DNA of 64,000 nucleotides from Helianthus annuus (lineage: Eukaryota > Streptophyta > Magnoliopsida > Asterales > Asteraceae), in NCBI RefSeq assembly GCF_002127325.2, contig NC_035435.2:120275127-120339126 (forward strand). The letters are read 5' to 3'. A program made the position numbers and the translations under genes. Positions 46,076 through 55,740 of the stretch are shown piece after piece (the first letter of the stretch is position 1; each line of letters begins with the position of its first letter). The notes below the pieces were generated by a model. The model saw nothing but the letters and a program-made list of their open reading frames with translations, made no database searches and had not been told where the DNA came from.

Positions 46076-46681
46076 TAAAACTATTTAACATATTAATACA
46101 AAATTTGGTTTTCGTGATAGAATAGATTATTCTGTTGTTGCAAAATTTGTTAACGAAGTCTCAATAAATTTAACCCTTTTATTTAAAACTCCGTAAATGT
46201 ATAAATGATAAATTATATTAGTTAATTTTATTTTAAGTTTCGTAAAATTTATTTTATACCAAACTAAACAAAACGTTCAAATATAATTAATTCAAATAAA
46301 TAATATTATAAATGAGGAGGAGATTAAACTAAATAATAATTATCCATAAAATATTAAACTAATAATATTTAGTAGGAGGTTATCTATAATATAAGATATT
46401 AAATTAAATAATATTTAGTAGGAGGGTTATCTATAATTAATTAGAAGAGATTAAATTAAAATAATAATTATCGATAAGAGATGACCTAATATGATGACAA
46501 GTGTCCCTAAAGTGGTTTTTTTATTATATAGTAAGATTTTTGTTTTCTTGTATCCCTTATTTAAGTCTTGATACAAATTTAAATATATAATTTTATTCAA
46601 TTAAAATATTTTTATAGTTCTCATTAAAAAGTTAAACCGTGAGGTGTCACTAATTAACGTGATGTGTTAACTGTCACTACT

Positions 46682-46775
<94 letters not shown>
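46682..46775. repeat. (TAA)n microsatellite, about 95 bp
   Basis: About 31 nearly perfect AAT units. Confidence 0.98.
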
Positions 46776-47035
46776 TCGTGTAGGGGTGTGAATTTTCGAC
46801 ACGACCCGAAAGCAAGACATGGACTTAATACGAAATTTTCGGATTTAGGTTTAGGCTAAATGGGTTGGGGTCAGTTTTAGATTGAACCTACGAACCCGTT
46901 TAGCTAAACGGTTTGGGTTCGGGTCAACCTGGTCGGGTTTGGCGGTTGTCCCATTTATATTATATTATATTATATTTTTTTACAATAGCTTTTAGGTCAT
47001 AAATTAGATTGGGTGTGCATTTTATGCCATAATTA
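46776..47035. other. Intergenic DNA, transposon-like scrap
   Basis: Contains GGGTTGGGGTC / GACACGACCCG-type words common in plant MITEs; no borders could be defined. Confidence 0.35.
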
Positions 47036-48895
47036 TAGGTGAGCATAAAACCGAAATAACCGAGAAAATCGAATCGTAACAAAACCCGACGGTTAGGTTT
47101 TCGGATTTTTAATAACCGAAATTTTGGTTCGGTTTTCGGATAACCATTCTCAATGACCGAAAAATACCGAACCGAACCGATAAGTTATAATAGTAGGCTT
47201 AATCCATATATTTTTTATATTTGAGTTGAGTAAACTGCCATTTTGGTCCCTATGGTTTGGGCACTTTTGTCATTTTAGTCCAAATCTCAAACTTTTTAAA
47301 TCTGGGTCCCTGTGGTTTCACTTTTGTTGCCATTTTAGTCCAAAATTCAAAAACCTCCTTTTTTGACTATTGCAACCTGCCTATTTTGTCTTTTTTTCAG
47401 GGGCATTTTGGTCATTTGGAATTATTATACAATTACTTTAATACATAAAAGATCATCATCTTCTTCAGACCATCATCTTCTTCACACATAGTTCACCCAC
47501 CTCTGGCAGACCATCATCTTCTCCACCCCCACTGCACCACCACCATCCCCATCGCACCACCACTACACCACCACCTCTGTCTCTCTCTCTCCCTCTCTCC
47601 TCTCTTCAGAGCACAACCACCACGTTCTTTCCCCTCTCTTTCTCTCTCTAAAACCTAAAACCCAAGCTTTTACCCTCTCTTTATCTCTCTAAACTCGTTC
47701 TAGGGTTTATGAAAGGTAGGCGGTGGCGGTGTGGTAGTGATGGCGGTCATCTGCAGTTGAGAACGAGCCACATGATGAAGATGATGACGGGGAAATTGGG
47801 TTAGGGTTTCGACGAGAAATTGGGGGATTTGGGGACGGAGAACGAGCCACATGATGAAGATGATGACGCCGATGATGAAGACGAAGAACGAGCCACATGA
47901 TGAAGATGATGACGCCGGTGATGAGGATGATGCCGATGATGAATATGATGCCGGTGTGATTGAATTGGTGTGAATCCTCATTGTTGGTTGAATCAGGTTT
48001 GTGTCATAAGTTACCTCATTGTTGATTGAATCAGGTTTGATTGGCAGGTGGTGGTGGGGGTGGTGGTGCGAGAGGGGTGTGGCAGGTGGTGTTCTATCGA
48101 AGAAATCTCTGGTTTTGGCAAGATGATGATCTGAACAAAAATGGATTACATAAGGTCTTGCAGTTGTCATTACTAACAAGACCTTTATGGATTACATAAA
48201 CTTAATATTAATTTAGTTTATTAATTATTAATATGTTATATTAAAATCAGAATGACCAAAATGCCTCTGAACAAAAAGACAAAATAGGCAGATTGCAACA
48301 GTAAAAAAAGGGGGGTTTTGAATTTTGGACTAAAATGGCAACAAAAGTGAAACCACATGGACCCAGATTTAAAAAGTTTGAGATTTGGACTAAAATGGCA
48401 AAAGTTCCCAAACCACAGGGACCAAAATGACAGTTTACTCATTTGAGTTTAAGTTGTTTAGTAGGCCTAATCTATATATATTTTTAGGTTTGAGTTTAAA
48501 TTGTTTAAGTATTTTACCTATTTGGTAGTAGAAATTATTTATTTACTGTTGAATGTTAAGTATTTATAATAAAAACATTAACATTTTACTCTTCAAAAGA
48601 TTATAAGAATATTTTAATAAAAACTTTGTAGAAACATAAAAATAGATTAGAAGGTTATGTTTATGTGATCATTATTAATTAAAAGGGTAAAAAATAATGA
48701 AAGATTCTTAAATTTCAAATTATACTTTTTTATTTTTTGAATCTTACATAATTTTGTTCCAAAAACCGAAGTAACAAAAAAACCGAACCGAACTGGTGTA
48801 AAAACTGAAACCAAAACCGAACGGTTTTCACAAACCGAAAACCAACATTTAGGTTTTGGTTTTGCCCAAAACCGAAGCGAATCGTGCACACCCCC
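47036..48895. mobile_element. Probable hAT-like non-autonomous element split by a MULE
   Basis: The left part starts TAGGTGAGCATAAAACCGAA. The right part ends AATCGTGCACACCCCCTA. Both are filled with ACCGAACCGAA words in opposite orientation. The central 1.2 kb is a later MULE-like insertion. No clear 8-bp duplication was seen at the outer ends. Confidence 0.45.
47228..48440. mobile_element. MULE-like element, 1213 bp, with gene-like interior
   Basis: The inverted repeats start GAGTAAACTGCCATTTTGGT and end CCAAAATGACAGTTTACTC. They are flanked by a perfect 9-bp duplication ATTTGAGTT (47219-47227 and 48441-48449). The interior differs from that of the relative at 39994. It has a CT-rich, leader-like stretch (47570-47700), a minus-strand frame with SSSASSSSPASSSSSCGSF (within 47700-48179) and three tandem copies of a unit starting ACGAGCCACATGATGAAGAT. 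Confidence 0.88.
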
Positions 48896-49519
48896 TAGCT
48901 AGGCCTGTAAACGAACTGAACATTTAGGAACTATTCGTGAACTTGTTCGGCAGAAAGTTTGTTTACGTTCGTTTATTTAATAAACGAACGAACACGAACA
49001 AAATATTTTTGTTCGTTTAATTAAATGAACAATCATGAACACACTATTCATTTATGTGCATGAACGTTCGTTTATGTTTGTTCAAATTTTAGTAAATACA
49101 TAAATAGTTATATTTATATAATATTAAGTTTTCTAACTACTTTAAATATAACTAATTACTAATTGAGTTTTCCGATAATTAAAAATGAAATTTTAAGGTT
49201 TTTCTTTAATTGTAACAGATCACTTACATCATATATATAGGTACGAGATCAGGAGAAAACGCCCTAAAGTGTGAGAATGATGAGAACGCATCCTGGCCCA
49301 ACACGTGGCGCAGGATATGATCAGGGCGTGAGGGTTTTTTTTGTCTTCTCAATCTTCTTTTATTTCCCAATTTTGCGTAACATGCTGCTTCATTTTTGGC
49401 GTCTAAGATTATTTTGGCGTTAATTATATTCATTAACTACTTGGCGTTTTATTGTTTCTTAGATCTATCACGTTGAATTAATTATTTTTGTGTCATATAG
49501 ATATTTTTTTAGCGTTATA
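48896..49519. other. Intergenic DNA with GTTCGTTTA fold-back scrap
   Basis: 48900-49080 has palindromic GTTCGTTTATTTAATAAACG words typical of hAT-type MITEs. 49230-49340 has GTGAGAATGATGAGAACGCA, also transposon-like. No gene was seen. Confidence 0.4.
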
Positions 49520-49977
49520 TGTAAATCCCAAAATCAATCCGGATCACAGTGGTTGATTGTTTTAGTACAAAACACCTATTGATTAAGTGTTTGTACTATG
49601 AAAAAGTTAAGAAGAATCAAGAATGAAGATGAAGCTAATGGTATGATGAATACAACAAGTGTTGTATTGAATCCAAACAAGAAGATAAATCAATGAAGCA
49701 CCTTAGAAATCTGATTTAAGCACAATAGTAGAGATTGAATGTAAACAACACTAATATTCACCAAAAGAGCCAAAAGCTTGGCTAGGGCAACAATAAATGG
49801 GTTTATATAGATCCTGACTTGCCAGCATAATTATAATTATGCTGGCATCTTATCTACACTAGGTCAGGTTTGCTACTTTCATTAAGTTACAAAATATACC
49901 CATAGACTTTAAAACAAGCTACAAACTATAATAAAACTAATCCAGTACAAGTATGAACGATCTCACAAGTTCCAACA
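49520..49977 (-). repeat. 3' LTR of the Sirevirus-like element
   Basis: On the minus strand it starts TGTTGGAACTTGTGAG directly after a polypurine-like tract (GATCTAGGGGATAT) and probably ends TTTTGGGATTTACA. A TATA box CTATATAAACCC lies near 49802-49813. A perfect palindrome GCCAGCATAATTATAATTAT / ATGCTGGC (around 49820-49850) precedes it. The left border is inferred from the TG/CA rule. Confidence 0.7.
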
Positions 49978-50007
49978 ATATCCCCTAGATCGTTGCATAC
50001 TTGTTTT

Positions 50008-52790
50008 TCATTCTTCAGTAGTTTCCACTGGATTGTCTGCAGCTTTCTTTTCAGGCTCTGGAGGGACTTCTTCATTCCCTGTTGCTTCAGGTGTTGCTTG
50101 AACTTCGATTGTTGTGGCGGGGGTTTCTTGTGTTAAAATAGCTTCACTTGTTGACGGTGGTTCCTCCATAATGGCCTCATATGTGGATGAGGCCGGAGGT
50201 GATGATGTTGTTTGAGAAGTTGTGGTGGGCTCTTTTGTTGATGAGGAACACTTCTCTTTCTTTCTTTCGTGCTTTTTCTTCTTTCTTTCTTCCTTTGTCT
50301 TCTCATCAGCTTCCTTTCTTTTCTCGATTTTATCAACGATGTCTAGCATCTCTCTTTTTATCTTCCAAGCTCTATCCACTACCCTTTGAAATAACATGGC
50401 CTCTTCAAGATTAGCGTTTCCAGCTCCAACATTTATACGACTTGCATTCAGCACTGTTAGGTCAGAGAGTCCAAACATAAATACATCCATTGGATCCAAT
50501 ATTCGAATATCTTCTTTTTCGGTGTCGGATCACCGCTTCACCAGTGTGGCTATCATAGAACCACTTCTTGAACTTGTTTAGATATACTGGAACTTCTTCT
50601 GGAAGCTTAATTCTTGTGACAACTTTAGCAGGGTTAATAACCCACGTTACCTTGCCTTTTCCAGTAATAGGATCTTTTGTTGTTTTGGACACTCTCCTTC
50701 TGGGACGCTTCGGCTTGAAATTTGGGAAACCTTTGTTGCATTCTTTGGCAATTATGCGCTCAAAGTCCCCACCAACGCTTCTATCTTCTGGATTTAGCAT
50801 ATCCAGTCGGCCAAGTTCGCGTAGATCCCACCTTGGAAGAGAAAAGAGATCATACCCTGTTCGGAAGTACTAAATTACACCACCTCTTCTTTTGACCACA
50901 AACATTCCCCTGAGATTGCTATACATCCAACTGATAATTTTATCAGTAGCTTCTGTCTTCTCAACTGTTACTACCTGATAAAAATCAGGAAGTTTTTCTA
51001 TTTCCTTTTTAAACCATTCGGGATGCTGTGGGGAGAAAGTCTTTCCATCTTCTTGTTCATACACAACTTCCTCTTCTAATCCCCCATCAATAAATTTAGC
51101 AGGCATTTCATCCCTATCCATCTCTTCTTCATCTCTCTCGTCTCCTTCAGTTACTTTTTCTGTCGACTCTAGACGCCTTTTCTTCGCTTCGGCTTCTTTG
51201 GCTTTTCTGTTTGTTTCTTCTTCCATGAATGCCTCGAAGTCGAAGACCTCCGTGAAGGAGAATATAGGCTCTGTCTCTATCTTGGCACATATACTTTTCA
51301 TCATTCTGTACAATTTTTCAATCCCGTGCTGCTGGAATCTTATGAACTTTGATTGTTTGGCTACATAAGCATTCATTTCTTTGTTTTTCTTCCGTTGATC
51401 CTTTAACTTTTCTCTCAAGATGTTTGTATCATTCACTTGATTCTTGAGGAGGCAGATTTCTTTTACTGAAGTTGGACCGATCTCTTTGACAAGTTTATCA
51501 TATAGATCTTGAAACGGACGAACCCTTTGTGGAGGCACATGAGGCTTTGAGATCCTTGTTGGTTTTACTTGAGGAAATCTTGAAGGTCCTTCATCTGTTG
51601 ACTTCTTCTTTGGGGGAGTTGACCTGCTTGTGGAGATTTCTTCTGGATCTGTTAATAATGTATCAACAAAATCATCTAGTGTTTGCTCTTCTTCTGTTAC
51701 TACAACTGGTCTTTCAGATTCTGACATTTCTCGTCCTTCACACCTCTTTTCTCTCTTTTCTCTCTTTTCCTTTTCTTGCATTTCATGTATTTTCCGCATG
51801 TCTTGAATGTGTTGACGATGTTTCTCTGATTCTGCAGCTCTGAAGCTTGCACCCATAAGTCTTTTTGGGTTTTCAGAGGATTTTTTCTTCTTTGGAGGTT
51901 CATCGTCTGCTGCCTGCTTTCCTTTTCTTTTTCTTTTCAATTGTTCTTCCTTTTCTGCAGCCTCTTCTTCAGCTTGCGCGATTCTTTGTTGCTTTGCTTG
52001 AACTGCTTCTCTGTACTTTTTGTAGGCTGCTTTGACCAACGGCAATCTTTCTGCAGTGTACATCCAGTCATGTAACATCACCCATTCATTCGTTTTTGAT
52101 CTCTATATATTGCCGACCGGTGGGAACGTGAAAGGTGAAGAGGCCTCCATCATGCGGTAGTTTGTCATATTGATCGTTAATCAGCATCTGAATAAATCTG
52201 GGATACATTGCCCAAGTGTGTCCCCTTGTATTTTCGAGCATGTAGTTAAAGATCAGACCAGAAAGGTTGAACTTTTGATTCAAACATAAGTTCAACATTG
52301 CGCCCGACCACTCCAGATTCAGGCCGTCATATCCACCTTTACGATGAGCTATGCTCATAGCAATTACGTGTACTATGAATCTCCAATCTCTCGTGAGCCC
52401 ATTTCTTTTTATCTCTTTCTTTTGACTGAAGTCTCCCACGTATCCCATGCCACGAAAACCATCCAAAACATCGTCCTTGTTCAAGCTGATCGGATCTTGT
52501 GCGTTATCTTTCAGCTTCAGAACAGTGCGAATCCTCTCTTCAGTTACTTCTACATGTTTGTTGCAGACTGTTGCAGATATCCCTCTGGCTTTGTTAATAG
52601 TTTCGGGTTTTGTTGTTTGCCAGAATTCTTGAATGTGGATTCGATAAATAGGAACATCTGTTTGGACCGCGTACCCAATCCTGCTTGATTGTATCCATCT
52701 TGCTGCGTCTTGGAAATCCTATGGTACTTTCTCAAGATTGATACTCTAATTATGCTTCATTGTCTTATCCCACTCGACAATTTTCACCAT
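50008..52790 (-). pseudogene. Extra 3' ORF of the Sirevirus-like element (nuclear-type coiled-coil protein), broken
   Basis: The frame opens MVKIVEWDKTMKHN and would encode roughly 925 residues ending NPVETTEE. It is broken by TAG at 52746-52748 and 52719-52721, a 4-bp duplication (AATG) near 52086 that shifts the frame, TAG near 50872, and another frameshift near 50530. The N-terminal part (to about 52086) is globular. It is followed by a Glu/Lys/Arg-rich coiled coil, a nuclear-localisation-like KRKRKGKQ...PPKKKK, a second coiled coil, and a Pro/Thr/Glu-rich end. I saw no signal peptide and no membrane segment, so the usual label 'envelope-like' for Sirevirus 3' ORFs is not supported. The function is unknown. 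Confidence 0.75.
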
Positions 52791-52797
52791 CTTGCTT

Positions 52798-53569
52798 CTG
52801 ACACAACAAACGAGCCAAGTTAGGAAATTTACGACATACGGATATAATATTTATAGTGAGATACTAAAATATGAAAGAATATTTACATGTTACATAGATT
52901 TCGAAAATATTTGATTTTGAAAATATTTACAAATATTTTAGATTAGATTATAGTATTTAATTTTTTTTTTAAAAAATAATTAAAAGTTAAATTCGCTGAT
53001 AACCCAAAGAATAACTTCACTGATGATCACTGTCAAGATTGGGCTATTTCGCCGGTGACAACATCGGGTAAAGGGTGTTTTCGCCGGCAACTTTGATGTG
53101 ATCCCAACTTAATTTCGCTGACAATTATCGGCGAAGGTAGGTTTTGTTCTCGAACCGATCGAGCAGCGAAGACAATTGTCTAAGCCATTTTACCGGCGAA
53201 ATAAGTTATTTCGCCGGTTGCTCGAACTCGCGTTCAAGACTTTTGAAGTTCCATGATCCAAGATAATTTCGCTACAATCATCGCTGAATTCATTGTTTAT
53301 TTCGCTGGCACTATGTTTTTCTTGATAAACCTCTCTTAAACCCTAACATATCACACTAATTGTTCATCCTTGATCTCAGCCAGTTCAACCATGATTGAAA
53401 ATCTCGAAATAATAGACGAACCGGTTATACACATTCACAACACCCCCTAACATCTACTTATTCAAGATCCTAAGATATGAACTTCAAGAAGAAACCAAAC
53501 TTAAAAGAATCCAACATAATCCGACACATATATTGATCTGTAAACGATGATTATAACGGAATATGTTAC
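52798..53569 (-). other. Putative intron upstream of the extra 3' ORF
   Basis: A donor CACAG/GTAACAT and an acceptor TTTGTTGTGTCAG/AAGCAAG sit 7 nt before the ATG of the 3' ORF. Between them the sequence is AT-rich apart from GGCGAAAT/ATTTCGCC words. Inferred from sequence only. Confidence 0.45.
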
Positions 53570-53780
53570 CTGTGATCTTGACCGAACAATGAGATCGAAA
53601 AGTTTGAATAATGGGAGTCTTAAACAAATTAGATTTTGAACCGGTTATTAGAGAAGAGGATGAAAAGAAAGTTTGAAAAATTTGAAAAAGAGTCGGTTAT
53701 GTCCTTATATATAAAAAAATATGACTAGCGAAATTAATAATTTCGCCGGCATCTTAATTTCACCGTGAATGGGAATAATA
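52980..53780. repeat. Cluster of palindromic TTTCGCCGGCGAAA-type words
   Basis: At least ten occurrences of TTTCGCCGG, TTTCGCTG, CCGGCGAAAT or TCGGCGAA in both orientations are spread over 800 bp. Two face each other closely (ACCGGCGAAATAAG / TTATTTCGCCGGT, near 53192-53218). They are much denser than in the surrounding DNA. Confidence 0.75.
53704..53714 (-). promoter_or_regulatory. Putative internal TATA box for the 3' ORF
   Basis: The minus strand reads TATATATAAGG. It is followed after about 30 bp by a CT-rich leader-like stretch (53570-53675) that ends at a strong splice donor. This suggests a transcription unit separate from the LTR promoter. Confidence 0.4.
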
Positions 53781-55085
53781 ACCAATCTATTTCAAAATCT
53801 TTTTAAATTCGCTCGTGAATTTCAAACTTTCTCTAAAAACGTGCCCATTTTTGTTTAAAGAGCCATAAATTATGAAGTATTTACAAACTAGAGAAAATTT
53901 GGGCCATTTTGACTCCGAACTTCGTTTTTCAATTCTGGGAGGTTCCATTTTTAGCTGATTTTCTTGATTCTTTTGACGCTCGTCGACTTACCTGCAGAAG
54001 ATCATATTGTCAACACTTGTCAATTCCTTATTTATTATTATTATTAGCGAATCAAGGCACAAGAAAAACTGCCAGTATGTTTGTCCTCTTAAATCCATGC
54101 ATCATTCTTTCAACATGCCTTCGGAGAGCGCGTTTATCATGTTTTTGGTAATATTGACAAGACTTCTATGGCCCCCACACAAGCTATTGAGAATAGAATC
54201 ATTACCCCCGTGAGTCCCACATCAGGACATACCCCCGCGATCAAGGTATGCACAAAGATTCCTCATAACGGTGAGTATATTGGATTTATTCGTTTGCTTT
54301 TCAACGATAGAGTGGAGATCAGGTCAGTACTTTCGTACAACACAGATCTCGAAAACTACCGAGGGCGGAGACGGATACCAGATTTGGTACGATTTGTGCA
54401 TTTTTGCGCATTTGAATGACTTTCTATGAAAGCTTCTTCAATTTTGGGAGTTGGCCATTTTTGGGCTCTTTTCTTGAAAAGATATCATAGCGTCTAGGTC
54501 AGCATGTATTTGGATGCAGCAGAAGAACAACTATGATATCCCCGAATGAAATACCAATATAAAGACCCGAAATCTCAGACTTTGGCAATCTATCAACGCA
54601 AGATTTAAGACCATTAAGCCATATGCCGCAACGTGTTACCCATAAGATGCGTAATGCCTGAGAAAAGCCAGAATCCTTGTGTAGATGTTATGTTTTGCTC
54701 CCTAACAGCAGTTTACTCGTTGGTGTTGCTGAATCTACCGACACGCCGTTGCTTGGTACCCCGCTTTCTTTTGTTTTCTGTTTTTCAAGAAATAACAAAG
54801 TGTTAGCAATTTTCTATCATTTCCTCTAACAGGAGTCAGACACAAGCATCTAATTTTTGATTTTCTGGAATATCCCCCCTAAAATTTTTATTTTCGAAAG
54901 TCCATTGCCCGAAAATGAAATTTTAAAATTTAGAAAATCTTTTCGGTGGGCAACGTTTTACGATACTTGTTTTACTTTTAACAAACGTTTTTTTTTTTTT
55001 TTAATATGGACAAAGGATAGAGTATTTACGAACGAATTTTGGACAACAAGATTCATTTCCAGTCAAGGAAATTAACCATTTCCAA
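53781..55085. other. Spacer between RNase H and the 3' ORF, non-coding
   Basis: No protein motif was seen. A tract AAATTTTAGGGGGGATATTC (minus strand, near 54872-54892) resembles a spare polypurine tract. Confidence 0.5.
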
Positions 55086-55088
55086 CTA

Positions 55089-55503
55089 GGTTACCAGCTG
55101 GTTGAATCGGGTTTTATCAAAGGCTTTCGTGAAAATGTCGGCCCGTTGCTGTGTTGTATCCACTGGCACCACTTGAATGTATCCTTTCTTGTAGGCATCT
55201 CGAATTGCATGAATTCGAATTTCGATGTGCTTTGTTCTGGAATGGTGGATGGGATTCCTCACAATTCCCAGACATGCTTCATTATCGATGAATATAGGAG
55301 TCTTCATGATGTTGATTCCATAATCCAACAACTGATTTTGTATCCAGAGAACTTGTGAACAACAACTGTAGGCCGCAGTGTACTCATCTTTAGCAGTGGA
55401 GGTAGACACAGTTGTCTGCTTCTAGCTTTGCCAAGAGATCAGACGATTTCCCAAGAATTGACATCCTCCTGATACAGACCTGCGATCTACTTTACAACCT
55501 GCA
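55089..55503 (-). pseudogene. Ty1/copia RNase H, second part
   Basis: The frame reads GCKVDRRSVSGGCQFLGNRL, then TSTAKDEYTAAYSCCSQVLW, FIDNEACLGIVRNPIHHSRT and VDTTQQRADIFTKAFD. These are the conserved RNase H blocks of Ty1/copia, including the E of AKDEY and the D of IDNEA. One in-frame TAG interrupts SWQS-KQTT, and TAG ends it after NQLVT. It is separated from the first part by the insertion at 55509-58302; the two halves join at DSDHAG. Confidence 0.88.
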
Positions 55504-55529
55504 TGATCTACAATTGGATCAGGAATCGG

Positions 55530-55740
55530 CATCTTTCTAGTGTTTGAAAAGTTTGTTTGAAAGATTTTGAATAGTGTTTGAATTTTTACAGGTTAAAGGA
55601 CTATGCCGGAGATCCCAAGTTGGTAATCGTGGACCAGGAATCGGCATCTTTCTAGTGTTTGAAAAATTTGTTTGAAAGATTTTGAATAGTGTTTGAATGT
55701 TTACAGGTGAGAGGACTACGCCGGAGCTTCCAGGTTGGTA
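55530..55740 (+). repeat. About 105-bp direct repeat, two copies
   Basis: Both copies contain AGGAATCGGCATCTTTCTAG and GATTTTGAATAGTGTTTGAA. A third partial GATTCGGCATCCTG follows. It lies just after the LTR remnant, in the leader position. Confidence 0.85.

Larger units (their letters stand above)
45174..46536 (-). mobile_element. Non-autonomous Helitron with nested MITE and amplified internal array
   Basis: On the minus strand it starts A/TCTTACTATATAATAAAA and ends ...AACCTAG/T. The hairpin CCTCGTG-TAATT-CACGGGG is separated from the CTAG end by a MITE inserted later. It shares GGGACACTTGTCATCATATT near its 5' end with the Helitron at 41230. The interior next to the 3' end is a tandem array (45535-46075). 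Confidence 0.85.

Noticed and set aside
53909..54419. Three + strand frames of 68-83 codons in the Sirevirus spacer
   Set aside because: Opposite strand to the element, overlapping frames and no motif.
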